From VMCP01 sp965655465 (lineage in GTDB: Bacteria > Bacteroidota > Bacteroidia > NS11-12g > UBA955), in the NCBI GenBank assembly GCA_965655465.1, contig CBFHGY010000047.1, positions 1-16,596 of the forward strand: 16,596 bases of DNA. The letters run 5' to 3'. The first letter of the stretch is position 1. Every line of letters starts with the position of its first letter. Positions 1-6,231 of the stretch are shown piece by piece. The translations under genes and the position numbers were made by a program. The notes under the pieces are model-generated. The model did not search any database. It had not been told where the DNA came from and worked only from the letters and a program-made list of their open reading frames with translations.

Positions 1-648
1 GCTGATGGATTTCTTGTTTTTAACGAGTCGGAAGCGCGTCACATGGTTCAGGTTTTGCGTTTTGGTATCGGTGATGAAATTTGGGCAAGCGATGGAAAAG
101 GGCAGCGATATCAATGTGTTCTAAGTGAAATCAGTAAAAAGGAAGTAAAAGCGCAAATTAAGAATATTCAACATGCACCTATACCAACATTTAGTATGGG
201 TGTAGGTATTTTAAAGAGTACCGATCGCATGGAATGGATGTTGGAAAAGGCGGTAGAATTGGGTGTGGGTCGGGTTGTGTTTTTAACGTGTGCCAATAGC
301 GAACGGTCCAAAATTTTTCTGGATAAATTACAGAAAACCTGCATCGCTGCTATGAAACAATCGCATGGATTTTGGTTGCCTCAACTGGAAATTTTAGGTT
401 TTAAAGAGGCCATTCTTAAATATAAAGAAAACGCTTTTATTGCACATTGTGGATGTGAATTACCTGCATCAGTAAAGGATTTAAAGCCTGATTCCTTTGT
501 TTTTATTGGTCCTGAAGGCGATTTTTCAGCGGAAGAAATAGCCTTTGCACAACAAAATGACTTGCGTGAATTGGGTTTAGGTTCTCGAATTTTACGCACA
601 GAAACCGCGGCCATCGCTGCTTGTGCAGCAGCAAATTTATGCGGCTAA
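1..648 (+). CDS. rsmE: 16S rRNA (uracil-1498-N3)-methyltransferase RsmE, 5'-truncated by window edge
   Basis: This gene encodes the SPOUT-class enzyme that uses S-adenosylmethionine to methylate N3 of U1498 in the 30S decoding region. The reading frame is open from base 1, so the gene enters from outside the window; 215 residues are visible and I estimate 12 to 20 N-terminal residues are missing. The ATG at 43 is internal, because the residues before it (FNESEARH) and after it (MVQVLR) together form the usual RsmE N-terminal motif. The N-terminal PUA-like part is followed by the SPOUT knot with the SAM-binding signatures IGPEGDFSAEEI and LGLGSRILRTETAA near the C-terminus. It ends with TAA at 646-648, overlapping the palindrome that precedes ssb. 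Family assignment is firm from these motifs. Confidence 0.95.
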   Translation, partial: ADGFLVFNESEARHMVQVLRFGIGDEIWASDGKGQRYQCVLSEISKKEVKAQIKNIQHAPIPTFSMGVGILKSTDRMEWMLEKAVELGVGRVVFLTCANSERSKIFLDKLQKTCIAAMKQSHGFWLPQLEILGFKEAILKYKENAFIAHCGCELPASVKDLKPDSFVFIGPEGDFSAEEIAFAQQNDLRELGLGSRILRTETAAIAACAAANLCG

Positions 649-674
649 ACGCATATAAACGTTTATAAGCGTTT
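647..674. repeat. 28-bp near-perfect palindrome between rsmE and ssb
   Basis: The core TATAAACGTTTATA (654-667) is a perfect 14-bp palindrome. It is flanked by AAACGC (647-652) and GCGTTT (669-674), so the full 28 bp is symmetric except for one A/A pair (653 and 668). The left arm overlaps the rsmE stop codon. There is essentially no loop, which fits a dimeric repressor site at least as well as an RNA hairpin. A run of six T lies at 684-689, nine bases beyond the right arm, so a weak terminator for rsmE is also possible. The symmetry is seen directly; the function is inferred. Confidence 0.75.
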
Positions 675-716
675 GGGTTACGATTTTTTGCACGGTTCAA
701 TTGCAACTTTGTATCG

Positions 717-744
717 TTGATTAAAAGCACAGAGGGTGTTTTTG
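717..744 (+). promoter_or_regulatory. Possible ssb promoter (Bacteroidota type)
   Basis: TTG at 717-719 and TGTTTTTG at 737-744 are separated by 17 bases and resemble the Bacteroidota -33 (TTG) and -7 (TAnnTTTG) elements, with one mismatch in the -7 box. Transcription would start near 749-751, giving a leader of about 20 nt to the preferred ssb ATG at 769. A second box, CAACTTTG at 704-711, has no TTG at good spacing. Confidence 0.35.
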
Positions 745-768
745 TGATACATGAAAATATCAAACGTT

Positions 769-1158
769 ATGAAAAGTTTATTGAATTCAGTCCGTTTGTT
801 CGGACATGTGGGGAAGGACCCCGTAATCATGGACTTCGAAAGTGGTAACAAGCTTGCGAAGTGGTCGATGGCGACTCACGAAAAAAAGAAAACGAAAAGT
901 GGGGAGGTAGATGATGAGGTGCAGTGGCACAATTTAATTGCTTGGGGTTCCCTTGCGAAAATGGTAGAGGATTATGTGAAAAAGGGCATGAAGCTATCCA
1001 TTGAGGGGAAGTTGAGTTATCGTTCGTACCTAAACAAGGATGGAATTGAGGTGAGAACTACTGAAATTCTTGTGAAGGATGTGTTGTTGGTAGAGCGTAA
1101 GATCGAACGCGAGGAAGAGGTGGAGGCCGACGAAAGTGAGGCGGAAATGCCATTCTAA
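769..1158 (+). CDS. ssb: Single-stranded DNA-binding protein (SSB)
   Basis: SSB coats single-stranded DNA during replication, recombination and repair and recruits partners through its C-terminal tip. The product is 129 residues from the ATG at 769. I prefer this start because SSBs begin with a short M-x-x-L-x-N-x-V-x-L-x-G motif, seen here as MKSLLNSVRLFGHVG; the upstream in-frame ATG at 751 would add six residues and cannot be excluded. One OB fold is recognisable, with the WHNLIAWG segment and the YVKKGMKLSIEGKLSYRSY strand pair. A short acidic tail ends in AEMPF, equivalent to the DDIPF tip of E. coli SSB. The linker is short compared with E. coli SSB (178 residues). It appears to be a single-gene unit: a palindrome lies upstream and a strong terminator follows. 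Confidence 0.93.
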   Translation: MKSLLNSVRLFGHVGKDPVIMDFESGNKLAKWSMATHEKKKTKSGEVDDEVQWHNLIAWGSLAKMVEDYVKKGMKLSIEGKLSYRSYLNKDGIEVRTTEILVKDVLLVERKIEREEEVEADESEAEMPF

Positions 1159-1180
1159 ACACGGGAATCCTAAAACAGTA

Positions 1181-1205
1181 AAAAAGGGGCAATTTGCCCC
1201 TTTTT
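1181..1205 (+). terminator. Rho-independent terminator after ssb
   Basis: A perfect 10-bp stem, AAAAAGGGGC (1181-1190) with GCCCCTTTTT (1196-1205), encloses the 5-nt loop AATTT. The A-tract and T-tract on both sides would allow it to work in either direction, but no gene approaches from the other strand. Confidence 0.9.
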
Positions 1206-1290
1206 GCGATTATTGCAAAAATTATCTAGATTAAATGTGCTTGCATTTTAGGGGATGGGTTTCACTAAAGGGTTAACCTTTAAAACGCCT

Positions 1291-1683
1291 ATGGAATCAC
1301 ATAAAAATTACTGTTTAGAATGTAGTGAAATTTTAAGAGGAAGAACGGACAAGAAATTTTGCTCAGATTCTTGTCGGGCAGTATTCCACAATCGTCAGAA
1401 TACCGAACGATCACAAGCCTTGAAAATCATAGATAAAAGGCTCAAACAAAATAGACGAATTTTGATGAAGCTTTACAATGGATTGTCGAATGATGCCAAG
1501 ATGGTGCCGTTGAAATACGTTGAAACACTAGGTTTTACCTTCAATTATTTTACCCATATTGAAGAGAACGCGGAGGCCCAATTTATTTTTTGTTATGATT
1601 ATGGATATCACAAAATAGACAATAAAAAAGTTCGGCTCTTGAAACAATCAGCTTTTAGCGAGGGTGTTGATATTATTGCGTAA
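1291..1683 (+). CDS. Small Zn-finger protein of unknown function
   Basis: The product is 130 residues from the ATG at 1291. An in-frame ATG at 1255 would add 12 residues (GFTKGLTFKTP type) that lack the look of a conserved N-terminus, so I prefer 1291. Near the N-terminus four cysteines form C-x2-C-x12-C-x3-C (residues 8, 11, 24, 28), with the segment GRTDKKFCSDSCR, a treble-clef or zinc-ribbon-like site. The middle is basic and helical (DKRLKQNRRILMKLYN) and the C-terminal half has aromatic-rich strands (FIFCYDYGYHK). I recall a family of similar small proteins annotated as hypothetical in Bacteroidota genomes; no function is known to me. Nucleic-acid binding is a guess from the Zn site, the basic character and the neighbours (ssb, rluB). 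Its stop codon TAA forms part of a -7-like box for rluB. Confidence 0.8.
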   Translation: MESHKNYCLECSEILRGRTDKKFCSDSCRAVFHNRQNTERSQALKIIDKRLKQNRRILMKLYNGLSNDAKMVPLKYVETLGFTFNYFTHIEENAEAQFIFCYDYGYHKIDNKKVRLLKQSAFSEGVDIIA

Positions 1684-1688
1684 CTTTG
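1681..1688 (+). promoter_or_regulatory. Candidate -7 box for rluB
   Basis: TAACTTTG matches the Bacteroidota -7 consensus TAnnTTTG exactly. Its first three bases are the stop codon of the Zn-finger gene. It lies 18 nt before the preferred rluB ATG at 1707, implying a leader of roughly 13-15 nt. No TTG is found at the usual 17-23 bp spacing upstream, so support rests on the -7 box only. Confidence 0.45.
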
Positions 1689-1706
1689 CGGGTTCAATTA
1701 AACCCC

Positions 1707-3065
1707 ATGGATAAAAAAGATCAACCCGAAAATAAACGTTCTCTAGCAGATCGTAAACCCGTAACCAAAGGTGAGGGTAAACCTGTTCAAAATCGGGAAG
1801 ATCGCCCCGCTCGAAGCAGTGCTCCTCGAGGCGGCGAGTATAAACATAGAGAAGAATTTCGTGGCGACTACAAAGGAGCCAATAATAATCGCAACGACGA
1901 TCGCAGAAGCGGTGGCGGATTCGAACGCAGAGAAGGCGGAGATCGCGGTGGCTTCAAAGGCCGTAACGACGATCGCAGAAGCGGTGGTGGATTTGACCGC
2001 AGAGAAGGCAATACAGGAGGTTATAAAGGCCGCAATGATGACGGAAGAAGTGGAGGTTTTAACAAAAGTCCAGATACTTCAGGAAGATTTCCTTCAAAAG
2101 AAAGAAAATTTGATAAACGCAACCCTTGGTCGGAAGATGAGAAACCCTCAGCACCCTCACGCATAAAACGTGAGCGTATCGAAACAAAAGAAACCCAATC
2201 ACGTTTTGGGTATAAAGGGAGTAATAAGGAATTTCAAAAGGCAGGCGAAAGTCTAAGAAAAGGCTCAGATTTGTTGAGCTCGGAAGTGCGCTTGAATAGA
2301 TATATTGCCAATTCTGGTCTAGGTAGCCGTCGTGAGGCCGATGCCATGATTCTTCAAGGAATGGTTTTGGTAAATGGCCAAGTAGTTACGGAATTAGGGG
2401 TTAAAGTAGGTCCTAAAGATGTTATTAAAGTAAGCGGCCAACGTATCATGCCCGAGAAGCCTGTTTATATTTTATTGAATAAGCCTAAGGGTTATATCAC
2501 CACCACTAGCGATCCTAATGAACGCAGAACCGTTATGGAGTTGATTGATTTACCTGGTAAAGAACGTATTTATCCGGTTGGTCGTTTAGATCGCAATACC
2601 ACCGGAGTTTTATTATTGACCAATGACGGTGAATTAGCGCAAAAGTTGACCCACCCAAGTTTTGAGATCAAGAAAATTTACCGTGCCAAATTACATAAGA
2701 AGCCAAGTAAAGAACATATGTTAGCTTGGGTTGACGGTGTTGAATTGGAAGATGGTTACATGGCTTTTACTCAGATTGGTTTTGTAGATGAAAACGATCC
2801 AAGCATTTTAGGCTTGGAAGTTCATTCTGGAAGAAACCGCATTGTTCGTAGGATGTTCGAACATTTTGGATACGAAGTAGAGGCTTTGGATAGAGTGTTG
2901 TTAGGGGAATTTGATAAAATCAAGTTAGGTCGCGGAAAATGGCGTTTCCTTTCTGAAAAGGAAGTGAATTACGTGGAGCGTATAAAACGATTGAAGCCGA
3001 AACCTTTTGATCCAGAAGATTTAAAGCCTAAAACCAAAGAATTTGACGATTTAGATTGGGAGTAG
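1707..3065 (+). CDS. rluB: RluB/RsuA-family pseudouridine synthase with long disordered N-terminal extension
   Basis: This enzyme isomerises a specific uridine in rRNA to pseudouridine; E. coli RluB acts on 23S U2605. The product is 452 residues from the ATG at 1707; a TTG at 1686 in frame would add seven residues but overlaps the presumed -7 box. Residues 1-190 are low-complexity, rich in R, G, D, K and S, with tandem RNDDRRSGGGF-type units. An S4 RNA-binding domain follows (about 194-240: RLNRYIANSGLGSRREAD, MVLVNGQVV). The catalytic domain has the RsuA/RluB signature VGRLDRNTTG (291-300) with the catalytic Asp at 295, and HSGRNRIVRRMFEHFGYEV at 373-391. The C-terminus is charged and acidic. 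Such extensions are common on RluB proteins of Bacteroidota. The exact target uridine is inferred. Confidence 0.9.
   Translation: MDKKDQPENKRSLADRKPVTKGEGKPVQNREDRPARSSAPRGGEYKHREEFRGDYKGANNNRNDDRRSGGGFERREGGDRGGFKGRNDDRRSGGGFDRREGNTGGYKGRNDDGRSGGFNKSPDTSGRFPSKERKFDKRNPWSEDEKPSAPSRIKRERIETKETQSRFGYKGSNKEFQKAGESLRKGSDLLSSEVRLNRYIANSGLGSRREADAMILQGMVLVNGQVVTELGVKVGPKDVIKVSGQRIMPEKPVYILLNKPKGYITTTSDPNERRTVMELIDLPGKERIYPVGRLDRNTTGVLLLTNDGELAQKLTHPSFEIKKIYRAKLHKKPSKEHMLAWVDGVELEDGYMAFTQIGFVDENDPSILGLEVHSGRNRIVRRMFEHFGYEVEALDRVLLGEFDKIKLGRGKWRFLSEKEVNYVERIKRLKPKPFDPEDLKPKTKEFDDLDWE
1869..2066 (+). repeat. In-frame degenerate tandem repeat coding the RGG-like region of RluB
   Basis: Three units are visible, each starting with a YKG or FKG triplet and containing an NDDRRSGGGF-like core. 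The core AACGAC begins at 1893, recurs at 1965 (72 bp later) and again as AATGAT at 2034 (69 bp later). Copies 1 and 2 are nearly identical at DNA level over the stretch around the core, while copy 3 has diverged. Unit lengths are multiples of three, so copy-number change would keep the frame. Confidence 0.8.
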
Positions 3066-3086
3066 TATTGATTCCTTTTAACTTTG
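3056..3086 (+). promoter_or_regulatory. purD promoter inside the 3' end of rluB
   Basis: TTG at 3056-3058 and TAACTTTG at 3079-3086 are separated by 20 bp, an excellent match to the Bacteroidota sigma-A promoter (-33 TTG, -7 TAnnTTTG). The -33 element lies within the last codons of rluB. The expected start of transcription, four to seven bases past the box, falls on or next to the purD GTG at 3091. Confidence 0.7.
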
Positions 3087-3090
3087 TTGT

Positions 3091-4386
3091 GTGAATATTC
3101 TGCTTTTAGGCTCTGGGGGTCGTGAACATGCATTTGCCCATTTTATCCACCAGAGTCCTCAATGTGATCGTTTGTTTATTGCACCTGGAAACGCAGGTAC
3201 CGCATCTTGTGGGATCAATATTTCTCTAGATTTAAACAATTTTGAGACCATTTGGGATTTTTGTTGTCAAGAAGACATTGAATTGTTAGTTCCTGGAAAT
3301 GAAGACCCATTAGTTGCAGGTATAAGTGATTTTATCCTAGAAAAATCGCAGCAATCTGGAAGAGATATTGCTGTTGCAGGTCCTTCTAAATTCGCTTCAC
3401 AATTGGAGGGAAGTAAAGACTTTTCTAAGCAGTTTATGATTCGAGCCGGAATTCCTACGGCGGCATACAAAACCTTTGACGCTGAAAATTTTGATGCTGG
3501 TGCTGCTTTCATCGATAGTTTAGAGCCCCCATTTGTTTTAAAGGCCGACGGATTGGCAGCAGGCAAGGGCGTAATTATTACGGAAGATGCAGCTGAAGCA
3601 AAGGCTTTATTGAAGGAAATGATTTTGGGTGGTAAGTTTGGAAGTTCTTCTGCTAAAGTGGTGATCGAAGAATTTTTGAAGGGCATTGAAATCTCTGTAT
3701 TTGTAGTTGCCGATGGAGAACAATATAAAATCCTAGGTTCCGCAAAAGATTATAAACGTATTGGAGTGGGAGATACCGGTTTGAATACCGGTGGAATGGG
3801 TGCCATTAGCCCGGTGCCATTCGCCGATGCTACATTTATGCAAAAAGTAGAAGATCGTATTATTAAACCTACTTTAGAAGCTTTAAAAAAAGAGGGTCAC
3901 CCGTATAAAGGATTCTTATTCTTAGGTTTGATGAATGATGCCGGTGAGCCGAAAGTGATTGAATATAACGTGCGTATGGGAGATCCGGAAACGGAGGCGA
4001 TTTTCCCACGTTTGCAGACCGATATGCTCGCGCTGTTAAATGCAATTGCTAGAGGTAAATTAGATGGCCTAGAATTTAATTTAGATTCACGAACCGCTGC
4101 TACGGTTTTTGTGGTTTCAAAAGGGTATCCCGATTCTGCAGAAAAAGGGCTTCCTATAACTGTGGGATTGGAGAATATCGAATCAGAGCAGTATGTATTT
4201 CATGCCGGAGTAAAATCGGAGAATAGAGTCTTGTTTACCAATGGTGGTAGGGTTACTGCCGTAACGGTTTTAGACAAAGATTTAAAAATAGCGATTGAAA
4301 AAGCGCAAGTTGCTGCATCAAAAATTGATTTTGAGGGTCGATATTTTCGCAGCGATATCGGTTTAGATTTACTAAAATATGAATAA
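3091..4386 (+). CDS. purD: Phosphoribosylamine--glycine ligase (GAR synthetase)
   Basis: PurD joins 5-phosphoribosylamine and glycine with ATP to give GAR, the second step of de novo purine synthesis, in the cytosol. The product is 431 residues, the normal family length. The N-domain begins with the nucleotide-fold motif NILLLGSGGREHAFAHF; the ATP-grasp domain carries FVLKADGLAAGKGV (148-161), and the metal/ATP site has EYNVRMGDPETEAIFPR (291-307). The start is GTG: an in-frame TAA at 3079-3081 closes the frame upstream and the first internal Met is at residue 116, so GTG is the only conventional choice that keeps the conserved N-terminus. It has its own promoter and overlaps the next gene by 8 bases, so the two are probably co-transcribed. 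Confidence 0.96.
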   Translation: MNILLLGSGGREHAFAHFIHQSPQCDRLFIAPGNAGTASCGINISLDLNNFETIWDFCCQEDIELLVPGNEDPLVAGISDFILEKSQQSGRDIAVAGPSKFASQLEGSKDFSKQFMIRAGIPTAAYKTFDAENFDAGAAFIDSLEPPFVLKADGLAAGKGVIITEDAAEAKALLKEMILGGKFGSSSAKVVIEEFLKGIEISVFVVADGEQYKILGSAKDYKRIGVGDTGLNTGGMGAISPVPFADATFMQKVEDRIIKPTLEALKKEGHPYKGFLFLGLMNDAGEPKVIEYNVRMGDPETEAIFPRLQTDMLALLNAIARGKLDGLEFNLDSRTAATVFVVSKGYPDSAEKGLPITVGLENIESEQYVFHAGVKSENRVLFTNGGRVTAVTVLDKDLKIAIEKAQVAASKIDFEGRYFRSDIGLDLLKYE

Positions 4387-4975
4387 TAATTATCCAGAAA
4401 TACCCAATATTCCAACGGGTCCAAGAAAGTTATTGAACCTGTTCCTACGCGGTTTACTCGTAGTATTACCTGTAGCATTGACCATAGGGATATTATTTTG
4501 GATTTTGGGTTTATTGGGTAGCGTTTTGCATTTGAATAATCTTTCACCGGGTGCCATAATTATCTATCTTTCAGGAGGAGTTGCCTTAATTACCTTAATT
4601 GGAAAAGTTACCGAAGGGGTAGTGGCACAGCAAGTCATTTCTTTTTTAGAAGGAATTATTGAAAAAGCTCCAGGTCTGAGTTGGATTTTTGGAACAACCA
4701 AAGATGTAACGAAAGCATTTGTTGGAAAAGAGAAGAAGTTCACAAAGCCGGTAAAAGTTCGTATTACCGAGTATCATTGGCGTTTTGGGTTTTTAACGGA
4801 GGAAGATTTGAGCGAAATAGGACTGCCTGATTATTGCACGGTGTATTTGCCCATGAGTTACGCAATTACGGGTGAACTTATAGTGGCGAAAAAAATAGAC
4901 GTTGAACCCATAGATGTGGATTCAGGCGCATTAATGAAGTTCATTGTAAGTGGTGGTGTTACGGAGATTAAGTAA
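4379..4975 (+). CDS. DUF502 family inner-membrane protein
   Basis: The 198-residue product matches the DUF502 family, membrane proteins with no established biochemical role. A short cytosolic N-terminus is followed by a hydrophobic segment at about 22-50 (LVVLPVALTIGILFWILGLL) and a second at about 54-76 (IIIYLSGGVALITLIG). A hallmark region rich in family-conserved positions follows (EKAPGLSWIFGTTKDVTKAFVG), then a soluble C-terminal domain with strands such as KPVKVRITEYHWRFGFLTEED and YCTVYLPMSYAITGELIVAKK. The ATG lies inside the last codons of purD, in another frame, so translation is probably coupled. A weak terminator follows the stop. Family call is by overall pattern and length from memory. 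Confidence 0.85.
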   Translation: MNNNYPEIPNIPTGPRKLLNLFLRGLLVVLPVALTIGILFWILGLLGSVLHLNNLSPGAIIIYLSGGVALITLIGKVTEGVVAQQVISFLEGIIEKAPGLSWIFGTTKDVTKAFVGKEKKFTKPVKVRITEYHWRFGFLTEEDLSEIGLPDYCTVYLPMSYAITGELIVAKKIDVEPIDVDSGALMKFIVSGGVTEIK

Positions 4976-5001
4976 TTCCCAGCTTTTGGGGATAATTTTT
5001 T
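4975..5001 (+). terminator. Probable terminator after the purD-DUF502 unit
   Basis: ATTCCCA (4975-4981) pairs with TGGGGAT (4987-4993), seven pairs including one G-U, around a 5-nt loop. After AA comes a run of six T (4996-5001). The stem is short, so efficiency may be modest and some read-through into exbB is possible. Confidence 0.55.
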
Positions 5002-5052
5002 CGTTTGTTTTTACGTTTATGTAAAACTAAGCAACGTTATTCGCATACATAT

Positions 5053-5760
5053 ATGATTTATTTGGATATGATCCTTCAAGCCGGCTCAAGCATGGCAGAT
5101 TCGACTGCTTTAGCTGCAGGTGCAGAAGTTACTGAGCACGTGTCGGCCCCTATTTTAAAAATCATGGTTAAAGGGGGGTTCGTCATGGCCATTTTGGCTT
5201 TATGTTTGGTTGTGGCGATTTACTTCATCGTGGAACGTTGGATTTATTTGAACAAACGAGCTAAATTAGATGATAATTTGGTTAGCGTTATCAATGATAA
5301 CCTTAAGGATAATAGACCCGATGCGGCTTTGTCCTATTGCGATAGAACGCCAACGGCTCAAGCCCAGGTACTGGCAACGGGATTGCGCTTCCTAGGAAGT
5401 AATATGCGAGAAATTGAGAGTGCCATGGAAACTAAAGGCGGTGTGGAATTAAGCGCAATGGAAGGAAATTTGCACTATTTAAGTTTGATTGCTCGTGTGG
5501 CTCCTATGTTGGGTTTTGTGGGTACCATTTGGGGAGTAATTAACATCTTCTATTCGATTTCAACTACGAATGATATTAGCATCGGAGCTATTTCGGACGG
5601 CTTATATGTTAAAATGGTAGCTTCTTTTGCAGGTCTTTTAGTGGGTATTATTGCATTTTTAGGGTATCAGCTCTACATCCGCCGTATCGATCGCTTTGCT
5701 GAAAGATTGCAAGAGCAAAGTTTGAAATTTTTAGAAATACTTGTAAAAGCCAACCACTAA
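5053..5760 (+). CDS. exbB: MotA/TolQ/ExbB-type proton-channel protein
   Basis: ExbB/TolQ proteins form the inner-membrane pentamer that uses the proton-motive force, with ExbD/TolR, to energise outer-membrane processes. From the ATG at 5053 the product is 235 residues; in-frame alternatives are ATG 5068 and TTG 5005. I prefer 5053 or 5068 because homologues in this phylum begin close to a MILQA-like hydrophobic stretch. Three membrane segments are seen: about 40-62 (GGFVMAILALCLVVAIYFIVERW), 145-172 with the family motif RVAPMLGFVGTIWGVINIF, and 187-207. The loop between the first two is cytosolic, as in ExbB. exbD follows after 11 bases, supporting a functional pair. ExbB, TolQ and MotA-like subfamilies cannot be separated from sequence reading alone; the absence of Pal, TolA or TolB nearby does not settle it. 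Confidence 0.88.
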   Translation: MIYLDMILQAGSSMADSTALAAGAEVTEHVSAPILKIMVKGGFVMAILALCLVVAIYFIVERWIYLNKRAKLDDNLVSVINDNLKDNRPDAALSYCDRTPTAQAQVLATGLRFLGSNMREIESAMETKGGVELSAMEGNLHYLSLIARVAPMLGFVGTIWGVINIFYSISTTNDISIGAISDGLYVKMVASFAGLLVGIIAFLGYQLYIRRIDRFAERLQEQSLKFLEILVKANH

Positions 5761-5771
5761 CATTCGGAAAA

Positions 5772-6224
5772 ATGAATTTAAGAAGAAGAGCCCGAGAAGA
5801 AGCAGAAGTAGAATCGTCGTCTATGAACGACATCATGTTCTTCCTGATGTTGTTTTTCTTGATTGCAAGCACTTTGGCAAATCCGAATGTGATTAAAATC
5901 ATGTTGCCCAAGGCAAAAACTACCAGCACCATCCAAACCAAACCATTGATATTAACGGTAAAGTTTGACGAACGCGACGAAACCAAATCTACAATTCAAT
6001 ATTTCATAGATAATGAAAAGGCACCCCTTCCCATTCAAGAGGTAGAAGCACGTTTGGTTGCGGCGAGGGATAATTTTTCAGATCCTGAAAATCCCGAAAA
6101 TCGCATGAATGTAGTATTGCGTTTGGATCGTAATCTAACCGTACAGCAGATGGTAGATGTAATGGAAATTGGTGCTAATTTGGGGATTCGGATGGTATTA
6201 GCCACCGATAAATCACGCAAATAA
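5772..6224 (+). CDS. exbD: ExbD/TolR-type biopolymer transport protein
   Basis: The 150-residue product is the partner of the preceding ExbB-like channel: a short basic cytosolic N-terminus (MNLRRRAREEAEV), a single membrane helix at about 21-37, and a periplasmic domain. The motif SSMNDIMFFLMLFFLIAST carries Asp20 at the head of the helix, in the position of the essential proton-carrying Asp25 of E. coli ExbD. The periplasmic part ends with VVLRLDRNLTVQQMVDVMEIGANLGIRMVLATDK cut into typical TolR/ExbD strands and helix. It starts 11 bases after exbB and is followed 7 bases later by the PagL-like gene, so all three are likely one transcript. No tonB or second exbD follows, unlike many exbB-exbD-exbD-tonB clusters in this phylum. 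Confidence 0.9.
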   Translation: MNLRRRAREEAEVESSSMNDIMFFLMLFFLIASTLANPNVIKIMLPKAKTTSTIQTKPLILTVKFDERDETKSTIQYFIDNEKAPLPIQEVEARLVAARDNFSDPENPENRMNVVLRLDRNLTVQQMVDVMEIGANLGIRMVLATDKSRK

Positions 6225-6231
6225 GCATACT

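Noticed and set aside
704..711. CAACTTTG as the ssb -7 box
   Set aside because: The nearest TTG elements are 13 or 28 bp away, outside the usual spacing; the 717/737 pair fits better.
1869..2066. CRISPR array or mobile repeat
   Set aside because: The units are in frame, 69-72 bp apart without distinct spacers, and encode a continuous low-complexity protein region.
1771..2166. 131-codon open frame in another + frame within rluB
   Set aside because: It is created by the GC-rich repetitive codons of the RluB disordered tail; the product is a low-complexity run without a domain.
3267..3686. 139-codon open frame on the - strand opposite purD
   Set aside because: It lies wholly inside a well-conserved ATP-grasp gene, and its translation is Ser/Pro/Ala-rich without any recognisable motif; it is the antisense shadow of purD.
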